A stretch of DNA of 12,366 bases from Promethearchaeia archaeon (GTDB lineage Archaea; Asgardarchaeota; Lokiarchaeia; Sigyniarchaeales; SOKP01): NCBI GenBank assembly GCA_029856295.1, contig JAHQWS010000336.1, forward strand, positions 1 through 12,366, written 5' to 3'. The position numbers and the translations under genes were made by a program. Under the pieces are notes generated by a model. The model was not told where the DNA came from and searched no databases. It saw nothing but the letters and a program-made list of their open reading frames with translations. Position 1 is the stretch's first letter. Every line of letters starts with the position of its first letter. This document shows, in pieces, positions 1 to 5,810 of this stretch.

Positions 1-2552
1 GTCCATTTCTTCATGGGACTTATATAAAACTACATTATTTAAATGTGAAATATATAAGAGGTTTTGTTGACACTTATATAAAAGAAACGGCTTTAATGAA
101 TCCCCATATCACCACTATTTATATAGATCCTTATGACGAGGAACATATATATCCAAGAAAAGTTTCTTCATTTCCCTTAGAACCTAAATACGCATTACCT
201 CACCCCTCTTCAACTAATATCGGTGATCTTCAAGATTTATTAATCAAAACCAATAATCTTACAATAAGTTCATTTTTAAAAGAAAATTTTGTAAGAATAA
301 GTTCTAAAACTGCAAAAGAAATTATTGATTTAGCTGAAAGAGATTTACAAGATAAGCTAAAACTTCTTATTCTTAGTACGGGATTTGCTAACATTCCAGA
401 ACAAAAAAGTGATCCCTTCCATTTCCTTTGTTATGAAAAGAGAGTATTTGGAAGGTCTCAAAAACCCAGAGATAAGTTAATAATTTATGAAGTTGTTTCT
501 GATGATGTAAAATCTAAATATTGGGATTTAATTTCAAAATATAATCAATTAATGAAAAATAGGGATAAAATCTATATACAAATAAGAAAATATAATAACC
601 AAATTGATAAAGCTGAAACAAAGAAAGACGTAAAGTCAATTCAGGATAAAATAAAGAAATTACAAAGTGATATAGACGAAATTATAAAAGAAAAGGATAA
701 ACTAAAAGAAAATCTCGATAAATTATTGAAAAATAGCCAAGATGGTTTAATTGAATTAAAAAAATTAAGTAATCGAACTGAATTCGAAGATTTAGTTGAT
801 CAAGTTCAACTCTCCAAAGTAAAACCAGAAGAATTAACAAACGATCAATTTAATTCATTGTTTCTCGCTTTTAAATCAATAAAATATATGGCACCACCCA
901 CGGATACTGCCATTCCGGTTGGAGATGCAATCTTGGAAAATACTTTAATCAAAGATTTAGGTTTACGAGTTTCAGAGAATTTGGATGACTTCGATACACC
1001 AACTGATGAACTTAATAAATCAATTGATATTTTGCTTAATGATAAAAAAGCCGTAATACTACAGGAAGATTTGCATGCTTCCGAGGAAATTTTAAACAAT
1101 ATTTCTATTGATTTAGAAGAAATTATCGATATTAATTCTCAAATATTGAAGAACATTGATATTAAAAATGAAAATATAGATTTAGACCAAATAAAACAAT
1201 CTATAAACGAAATTATAGAAGAAGATAAAGGCGAAACTATAGAGACTTATAATACTGTATTCGATTACTTTTCAGAAAATTATACCAAAGATGACGATTT
1301 TATTTCAGCTGAAACAAGAGATCCAACAAGTGGAAAAGGATTGGCTTATGTTGTAGAGGCAGTTATGACATATTCAAACCGGATCGAAGTACCAAAACGT
1401 TCTAGAGATGTTTTATCTCGGTTTGTAAATAGAACTCCTAAATTAAGAGATAGTGCAGATTGCGCTATAACAAAAGCAGTTCAATCGGTTAATTGGAAAA
1501 ATTATAAATTAGATACTTACGATAATAATTTGCCTAAAGGACCAATAAAATTATTAGTTAACGTTTCAGGTCCTTTTGTTCACTTAATGTTTAAATCTCA
1601 GTCTAAAAACTCTTTAGCTGATGACGAAAGTTTAATAAGAGAAATTAAATTTTGTCTGGAAGCGATAGGACGTAGATTGAGGGTATATATTAATCGAAAA
1701 GCAACCCTACGTAAAAATGAAAAACGAGCAAGTTTAATCGAAAAATATATTCCAAAATTTGTTAAAAGTGTGTATAATATAGCCTCTCAAGGGGAGAGTA
1801 TATATAAAAATCAGATTGATGAGGAAGAACTCCAAAATTTGATGAAAGAAGCTATAGGTGTTAAGAATATTCCTCCTATCGCCCAAGAACCATTACCAAT
1901 AAAAGCTGAAATTGAAGTTCTTGAACCTCATGAGGAAAAATTAGAAGTAAAAGAGGAAAAAATAGAAAAGAAAGAAAGGATTATAGAAAAAGAACCACCA
2001 ACCAAAAAAGTATCGATTATTAAAGAAATCCCTACCAAGAAAGAAGTGCCCGACATTGAAACTCTCAATCAATGGACTTTGAAAGAATTAAGGGCATATT
2101 GTAATGAAAAGAATATCACAATTCCATCTAAAATAAGAAAAACTGAGCTAATTAAGAGGATTCAAGATAATCTTAAGGGAGTACAAAAGATGATTGTCGA
2201 AGAAAAGAAACCTGAAAAAGTTGAATTGGCAGAAACTATACCAGTTGAATCCGAAAAAATAAAAGCAGCAAAGGCACGAATGCAAGCTACAAAAATGCAA
2301 GCACTTCCTAAACCTAAACCCCCTGTTATACCTCCAAAACCAATACAAACCAAATTACCAGTAATTACCACTGATAGCTTGATGGCCGCATTGACAGATG
2401 AATGGCAAACTATAAAGCATCTTATTTTCACATTGAGAATTAAAGATATGATGGATGCGAGATTCTTACAGATCAAATTAAAAGAACTAGAACGTAAAGG
2501 AAAAGTTATTGTTGATGTTAAAATGGGCAAAAAACATTGGAAATTAAAATAA
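1..2552 (+). CDS. top6B: DNA topoisomerase VI subunit B, 5'-truncated, enlarged with SAP-like and winged-helix-like C-terminal domains
   Basis: This is the ATPase subunit of type IIB topoisomerase, which closes around DNA and drives strand passage with Top6A. The frame is open to the left edge. The residues before the first GTG (position 45) read like the end of the GHKL ATPase domain, so most of that domain lies upstream and the GTG is not the start. Counting from that GTG: TALMNPH (15-21) ends the GHKL part; an H2TH-like region spans about 60-100; a coiled coil about 157-245; MAPPTD (282-287) opens the transducer; an acidic insertion spans about 306-417; the transducer core spans about 418-608, with KSQSKNSLAD (517-526) carrying the probable ATP-sensing switch lysine. 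A K/E/P-rich linker, a SAP-like motif (673-710) and a winged-helix-like end (about 775-835) follow. Usual archaeal Top6B is about 530 residues; this one probably exceeds 1,000. The family call is firm; the extra domains are judged by eye. Confidence 0.93.
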   Translation, partial: PFLHGTYIKLHYLNVKYIRGFVDTYIKETALMNPHITTIYIDPYDEEHIYPRKVSSFPLEPKYALPHPSSTNIGDLQDLLIKTNNLTISSFLKENFVRISSKTAKEIIDLAERDLQDKLKLLILSTGFANIPEQKSDPFHFLCYEKRVFGRSQKPRDKLIIYEVVSDDVKSKYWDLISKYNQLMKNRDKIYIQIRKYNNQIDKAETKKDVKSIQDKIKKLQSDIDEIIKEKDKLKENLDKLLKNSQDGLIELKKLSNRTEFEDLVDQVQLSKVKPEELTNDQFNSLFLAFKSIKYMAPPTDTAIPVGDAILENTLIKDLGLRVSENLDDFDTPTDELNKSIDILLNDKKAVILQEDLHASEEILNNISIDLEEIIDINSQILKNIDIKNENIDLDQIKQSINEIIEEDKGETIETYNTVFDYFSENYTKDDDFISAETRDPTSGKGLAYVVEAVMTYSNRIEVPKRSRDVLSRFVNRTPKLRDSADCAITKAVQSVNWKNYKLDTYDNNLPKGPIKLLVNVSGPFVHLMFKSQSKNSLADDESLIREIKFCLEAIGRRLRVYINRKATLRKNEKRASLIEKYIPKFVKSVYNIASQGESIYKNQIDEEELQNLMKEAIGVKNIPPIAQEPLPIKAEIEVLEPHEEKLEVKEEKIEKKERIIEKEPPTKKVSIIKEIPTKKEVPDIETLNQWTLKELRAYCNEKNITIPSKIRKTELIKRIQDNLKGVQKMIVEEKKPEKVELAETIPVESEKIKAAKARMQATKMQALPKPKPPVIPPKPIQTKLPVITTDSLMAALTDEWQTIKHLIFTLRIKDMMDARFLQIKLKELERKGKVIVDVKMGKKHWKLK

Positions 2553-2566
2553 TAGGTATTAATATT

Positions 2567-3754
2567 ATGGCTAAAAAGAAAGTTAGTCAAAACTGGGATT
2601 TTAAAGCAACAAAAAATTTACTCCAAGAATATCTAGAAAAAGGAAGTGAAAAAAAAGAAATTAAACTTCCAGAAGATACCATAAAAATTGATGATCTAAA
2701 CAAAAAGGAAACCTTAAACAGGATCTACAAACTTGTTGATAGTGTAATAGCAAAAATTTATGCAACTGGTAGACCTACAATTGAATTACCATCTAGATCG
2801 AGTTCAAATATTATATGGGATGAAGATAATGACTTGTTATTACTTGGCAGACAGATTTTGGAAAAACAATTTCACACTCTTACTAGTGTTGCAGATATTA
2901 CTAGACTCATGAGAGTGCTTGAAATTGTCGATGAATTGTTAGTTAAAGATATTCATGCAACTAAGCGTGAGATTTTCTATACCGACGTTAAACTATTTAC
3001 CGATCAGAAAAATAGTGATAAAAGCATCGAAGATGTTGCTTCAATGCTCTATACAACAAGAAACGCCACTCATATAGTTGCCGCACCAAAAGGCACTTGT
3101 GTTGGAAGACTTAGAATTAGAGATAGGAATGATATTATCGATCTTGAAGGTTTAGGAAGTGGAGGGTGGACAATATCACCGATGCTTGATAATATTGAAA
3201 TAATAGAATCGGACGCAGAGTTTATTTTAGTAATTGAAAAAGATGCGGCTATGATGAGATTAGCAGAAGCAAGGTTTTGGCGGAAATATCCCTGTATCCT
3301 GTTAACAGCGCAAGGTGTGGGAAATGTTGCTGTAAGGATGTTCTTAAAACGTCTATCGAAGGAATTAAATCTCCCCGTTTTTAGTTTAGTTGATAGTGAC
3401 CCTTATGGGCATTATATTCATTCGATTTATCTACGTGGGTCGAAGAGATTGAGTTATGAATCTCCCTTTCTTGCTACGCCAAATATAAAGCTATTAGGGG
3501 TGCTGACAAGAGATTTAGATGCCTACAATATTCCAAATGAAGTCAGACTACCCATGACTAAAGTAGATATCAAAAGAACGAAAGATATACTTAATGAAGA
3601 TTTTGTAAAACAAAATAAGGAATGGTATGATGATCTAAATCTTGCTCTTAAATTAAAAATAAAAGCTGAAATTCAAGCATTTTCTTCCCATGGGTTTGAA
3701 TTTTTAACGGATAGATACCTTCCGGAGAAGTTGAGTACCGGTGATTGGATCTAG
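2567..3754 (+). CDS. top6A: DNA topoisomerase VI subunit A (Spo11-like DNA cleavage subunit)
   Basis: This subunit cuts both DNA strands through a tyrosine-DNA bond and pairs with Top6B in an A2B2 enzyme. The 395-residue length is typical of the family. The N-terminal winged-helix (5Y-CAP) part holds REIFYTD, where Tyr138 is the expected nucleophile, matching the RDIFY motif of Spo11. PKGTCVGRLRI (174-184) is a characteristic family block. The Toprim domain supplies metal-binding acids: Glu224 in VIEKDA, and Asp276 and Asp278 in VDSDPYG. All key residues are present, so the enzyme looks active. I chose the ATG at 2567, preceded by a weak AGGT (2554-2557). A TTG at 2537 would add ten residues but overlaps top6B and gives a non-conserved start. 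The gene lies 14 nt after top6B, which implies co-transcription. Confidence 0.96.
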   Translation: MAKKKVSQNWDFKATKNLLQEYLEKGSEKKEIKLPEDTIKIDDLNKKETLNRIYKLVDSVIAKIYATGRPTIELPSRSSSNIIWDEDNDLLLLGRQILEKQFHTLTSVADITRLMRVLEIVDELLVKDIHATKREIFYTDVKLFTDQKNSDKSIEDVASMLYTTRNATHIVAAPKGTCVGRLRIRDRNDIIDLEGLGSGGWTISPMLDNIEIIESDAEFILVIEKDAAMMRLAEARFWRKYPCILLTAQGVGNVAVRMFLKRLSKELNLPVFSLVDSDPYGHYIHSIYLRGSKRLSYESPFLATPNIKLLGVLTRDLDAYNIPNEVRLPMTKVDIKRTKDILNEDFVKQNKEWYDDLNLALKLKIKAEIQAFSSHGFEFLTDRYLPEKLSTGDWI

Positions 3755-3759
3755 GAGGT
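3753..3759 (+). promoter_or_regulatory. Strong Shine-Dalgarno sequence overlapping the top6A stop codon
   Basis: AGGAGGT sits 7 nt before the ATG at 3767 and overlaps the TAG stop of top6A (3752-3754). It is a near-perfect anti-16S match and the only strong one I see before any gene in this window. It fixes the start of the next gene and suggests that its translation is linked to termination of top6A. Confidence 0.8.
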
Positions 3760-3766
3760 TTTTAAG

Positions 3767-4285
3767 ATGAGAATATTCCATAAAAAAGATGGTGGCATAG
3801 TTCAGTTAATTGGTAAGGAACAAATGCAAGAATGGCCAGTTGAGTTACCTCTTGTGTTCATTGAGTATATTAGAGATAAACAGCTTGGCACATATGGAGA
3901 TAGCATGGTAGAAAAGGAAATCTCAGCCTATCTTGATGAAATTCTTAAGGATGTGGCTATTCCTCGATTAATCTCTGTATTAGGAGGCGATGATCAAGAT
4001 GAAATAATTCTAGCTCTTAAACGTATTGAGGAGCTTTCTAAAAAAAACACAGAAATGGCAAGACCAATAAAGCCCTATTTGGAAAATTTACTTAAAAATA
4101 TAAATAAAAATATCGTAAAACTTGCTCAATCAATTACAGAAAATTTTCAAAAGGCAGATCGAAGAAAGGAACTCGCTATTAAAAGAGGTATAATGCGAGA
4201 AAAAGAAACACAATTTTTAGCAGGAAAAATTAACGGAGAGGAGTACGCTAAAGCAAGACGAGAGTATCTAACTCTTAAGGATTAA
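3767..4285 (+). CDS. Small helical HEAT-like protein of unknown function, coupled to top6A
   Basis: I do not recognise a named family for this 172-residue protein. It has no signal peptide, membrane segment or cysteine motif and should be cytosolic. Residues about 61-125 look like two HEAT/ARM-type helical pairs: PRLISVLGGDDQDEIILAL, then a helix around LKRIEELSKKN, then IKPYLENLLKNINKNIVKLA. The basic stretch ADRRKELAIKRGIMREKE (130-147) is followed by a short end resembling SHOCT-like tails, FLAGKINGEEYAKARREYL (150-168). The start is set by the strong SD at 3753-3759. The gene begins 12 nt after top6A and appears to be the last of the topoisomerase VI operon. A role as a topoisomerase VI partner is suggested only by position. 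The coding call is secure; the HEAT assignment is tentative. Confidence 0.8.
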   Translation: MRIFHKKDGGIVQLIGKEQMQEWPVELPLVFIEYIRDKQLGTYGDSMVEKEISAYLDEILKDVAIPRLISVLGGDDQDEIILALKRIEELSKKNTEMARPIKPYLENLLKNINKNIVKLAQSITENFQKADRRKELAIKRGIMREKETQFLAGKINGEEYAKARREYLTLKD

Positions 4286-4302
4286 CAATTTAAGAATTTC
4301 TC

Positions 4303-4323
4303 ATTTTTATTTTGATTTTGTTT
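4303..4323 (+). terminator. T-rich candidate terminator after the top6 operon
   Basis: A run of T-rich sequence (ATTTTTATTTTGATTTTGTTT) begins 17 nt after the stop of the small HEAT-like gene. Archaeal RNA polymerase commonly terminates at such T-tracts without a strong hairpin. Only a weak 5-bp inverted repeat (CTTAA at 4274-4278, TTAAG at 4290-4294) precedes it. The position before a candidate pyrE TATA box supports the call. Confidence 0.4.
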
Positions 4324-4340
4324 AATGAATGAAAAGGTTT

Positions 4341-4348
4341 TTTATAAA
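4341..4348 (+). promoter_or_regulatory. Candidate TATA box for pyrE
   Basis: TTTATAAA is a good archaeal TATA box, preceded by the purine-rich GAAAAGG at 4331-4337. Transcription would begin about 25 nt downstream, near 4370, giving a leader of about 50 nt before the pyrE ATG. In such AT-rich DNA, chance matches are frequent; TTTAATAAAAT at 4380-4390 is an alternative. Confidence 0.4.
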
Positions 4349-4376
4349 CATTTCAAATAAGTCCCTATAATATTAG

Positions 4377-4392
4377 CTATTTAATAAAATAG
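4377..4392. repeat. Inverted repeat in the pyrE leader (first of two)
   Basis: CTATTT (4377-4382) and AAATAG (4387-4392) are perfect reverse complements separated by AATA. If transcription starts near 4370 this lies at the beginning of the pyrE mRNA. It could be a small hairpin or a dimeric repressor site, or chance in AT-rich DNA. Confidence 0.35.
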
Positions 4393-4403
4393 TTTTAGAT
4401 TAA

Positions 4404-4422
4404 AAGGAAAATTAAATTCCTT
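4404..4422. repeat. Inverted repeat directly before the pyrE start codon
   Basis: AAGGAA (4404-4409) and TTCCTT (4417-4422) are perfect reverse complements with a 7-nt spacer, ending one base before the pyrE ATG at 4423. The left arm is the only SD-like sequence in the leader, but it lies 13 nt from the ATG, which is far. Pairing would mask it, so a translational effect is possible. The stem is short and weak. Confidence 0.35.
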
Positions 4423-5112
4423 ATGAGTTGGGAAAAAGAAAAAGAGTTATTTTATAACTTAATCATTGAAAACGACATTATTGGATTTTTTAAAGAACCT
4501 TTAAAATTAAAATCTGGTAGATTATCATATTGGTATGTTAATTGGAGAAATATATCCGAAGACATATTTTTACTCGATAAATTGACCGATTATATTATCT
4601 CTTTCGTTGAGAGTTTAGGATTAAAACCAGACTGTTTTTATGGCGTTCCAGAGGGGGCAACAAAATTAGGTATAATTACTCAATATAAATGGGCTAAAAA
4701 ACAACCTGAATTTACTAAAGGAGTCTATAGCTTATCAATGGGAAGAGCAAAGCCGAAGCAACATGGTGATCCAAAAGATAAATATTATCTGGGGTTTCCA
4801 AAGGGGAAAATCATAGTAATTGAAGATACTCTTACAACTGGAGGCTCTTTAATTGAAACAATTGAAAACTTACAATCCTTTAAAGTTAAAATTATAGCTG
4901 TAATAGGTTTAACAGATAGAAACGAAATTAGGAATGATGGAAAAAGTGTCGAAGAAGCAATTAAAGAAAAAAAAGTTCAATTCTATGCTATGAGTAATGC
5001 GATTGAAATGTTACCAAGAGCTTATCAAAAAATTAAACCAGGTAAAGAAGTTGCGAAAAATATTGAAAATTATTTCAAAAAGTATGGAATTAATGAAATA
5101 AAACTGGTCTAA
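4423..5112 (+). CDS. pyrE: Orotate phosphoribosyltransferase
   Basis: This enzyme joins orotate to PRPP to give orotidine monophosphate, the fifth step of de novo pyrimidine synthesis, in the cytosol. The 229 residues show the family motifs in order: LKSGRLSYWYVNWR (29-42) at the orotate side, YGVPEGATKLG (73-83), the flexible catalytic-loop pattern RAKPKQHG (108-115), and the PRPP-binding signature IVIEDTLTTGGS (131-142). All are close to consensus, so it should be active. The ATG at 4423 places the first motif at the usual distance. The gene ends 16 nt from the convergent GINS-like gene. Its own candidate TATA box and an upstream T-tract suggest transcription separate from the top6 genes. 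Another type I phosphoribosyltransferase is unlikely given the RxKxKxHG-like loop. Confidence 0.9.
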   Translation: MSWEKEKELFYNLIIENDIIGFFKEPLKLKSGRLSYWYVNWRNISEDIFLLDKLTDYIISFVESLGLKPDCFYGVPEGATKLGIITQYKWAKKQPEFTKGVYSLSMGRAKPKQHGDPKDKYYLGFPKGKIIVIEDTLTTGGSLIETIENLQSFKVKIIAVIGLTDRNEIRNDGKSVEEAIKEKKVQFYAMSNAIEMLPRAYQKIKPGKEVAKNIENYFKKYGINEIKLV

Positions 5113-5128
5113 AATATATATAATAGAT

Positions 5129-5710
5129 TTAGCCTTTAATTCTAGTTAAACTGAGAAAAAATTCTCTCCAGATATTAATGATCTTATGAATATTGTTATA
5201 TAAAAGATGCTCAGATACTGCTAACCTGTTCTCAACCTCTATAGATGAATCACTTTTAGCTATTCTCATAATTTTTAAAATTCGAGAATCTAAAACACTG
5301 GTATAGTATGATTTGTAATCATCTAAAAATTTTTGAGGCTTATTATTTTCTTTTACATCCTTTTCCATAAATTGATTAAATTCCTTAATTTTGTTTAAAA
5401 AATAATCTTGTTCGCGTTGTATAAGTTTTTGATCGTCTCTTTCTTCTATAGCAAAACGTTGTAAATCCACGTTATCACATTTATCGTGGGGGGCAACTTT
5501 TAATATATTATTTTCAATAAAAGGAACCGCTAAAAAGAATTTTAATTTATATTTTTTTCCCTTCTCAAATGGTCCTAATTTATCTCCTAAAATTGAAAAA
5601 CCTTTGTGATTCTTTATGCATTCTGTATGAATGCCTTCATTCCTAAAAATAAAATTAATTCTTCTTAAAGAATCAAGAAATTCGTATTCTATTTTATTCA
5701 TTTTAATCAT
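5129..5710 (-). CDS. Putative GINS complex subunit (Gins23-like, B-then-A domain order)
   Basis: GINS binds MCM in the archaeal CMG-like replicative helicase. This 193-residue protein has an N-terminal part with ILGDKLGPFEKGKKYKL (40-56), matching the small GINS B domain, in which a GPF-type turn is followed by a hydrophobic strand. Residues about 85-188 are helical and end like a GINS A domain: LDSRILKIMRIAKS (140-153) followed by SEHLLYNNIHKIINIWREF (166-184). B before A is the order of Psf2/Psf3 and archaeal Gins23, whereas Gins51 has A first. The protein is diverged and the call is by eye, but proximity to mcm, common for archaeal gins genes, supports it. Start may be 5710 or the in-frame ATG at 5701; no SD is seen at either. 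The gene runs opposite to its neighbours. Confidence 0.62.
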   Translation of the reverse strand: MIKMNKIEYEFLDSLRRINFIFRNEGIHTECIKNHKGFSILGDKLGPFEKGKKYKLKFFLAVPFIENNILKVAPHDKCDNVDLQRFAIEERDDQKLIQREQDYFLNKIKEFNQFMEKDVKENNKPQKFLDDYKSYYTSVLDSRILKIMRIAKSDSSIEVENRLAVSEHLLYNNIHKIINIWREFFLSLTRIKG

Positions 5711-5735
5711 CTTGAGAGAATTTATTAAAAAAATT

Positions 5736-5745
5736 TATTTTAATA
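5736..5745 (-). promoter_or_regulatory. Candidate TATA box for the GINS-like gene
   Basis: On the minus strand this reads TATTAAAATA, with its centre about 30 nt upstream of the ATG at 5710. Transcription would then start within a few bases of the start codon. The same decamer occurs on the plus strand at 5781-5790 facing the other gene. Confidence 0.38.
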
Positions 5746-5780
5746 TACATTACTAAGTTTAATAAGAGAAATATAATTTC

Positions 5781-5790
5781 TATTAAAATA
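5781..5790 (+). promoter_or_regulatory. Candidate TATA box for the membrane HEAT-repeat gene
   Basis: TATTAAAATA has its core (TATTAAAA) centred about 26 nt before the GTG at 5811. This is the spacing expected if transcription starts at the start codon itself, giving a leaderless mRNA. It agrees with the absence of any SD before this gene. Confidence 0.42.
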
Positions 5791-5810
5791 TTAATATCCC
5801 TTATTATTCT

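Noticed and set aside
45..47. GTG at 45 as the start codon of the topoisomerase VI B gene
   Set aside because: The frame is open to the left edge, and the 14 codons before it read like Top6B (HGTYIKLHYLN, then the TALMNPH block). The GHKL ATPase domain would be missing if translation began here.
1915..2045. Lysine/glutamate-rich low-complexity stretch as a DNA repeat or assembly artefact
   Set aside because: It stays in frame within top6B, has no exact tandem unit, and separates two domain-like regions, so it reads as a flexible protein linker.
2162..2590. Minus-strand open frame across the end of top6B and into top6A
   Set aside because: It is antisense to the SAP-to-winged-helix tail and the start of top6A, has no recognisable domain, and its Phe/Ile/Cys-rich product looks like a shadow of Lys/Glu-rich coding.
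5113..5128. A shared bidirectional terminator in the 16-nt gap between pyrE and the GINS-like gene
   Set aside because: The gap (AT-rich, AATATATATAATAGAT) has no T-tract of useful length on either strand and no clear hairpin; termination signals probably lie within the opposing gene ends.
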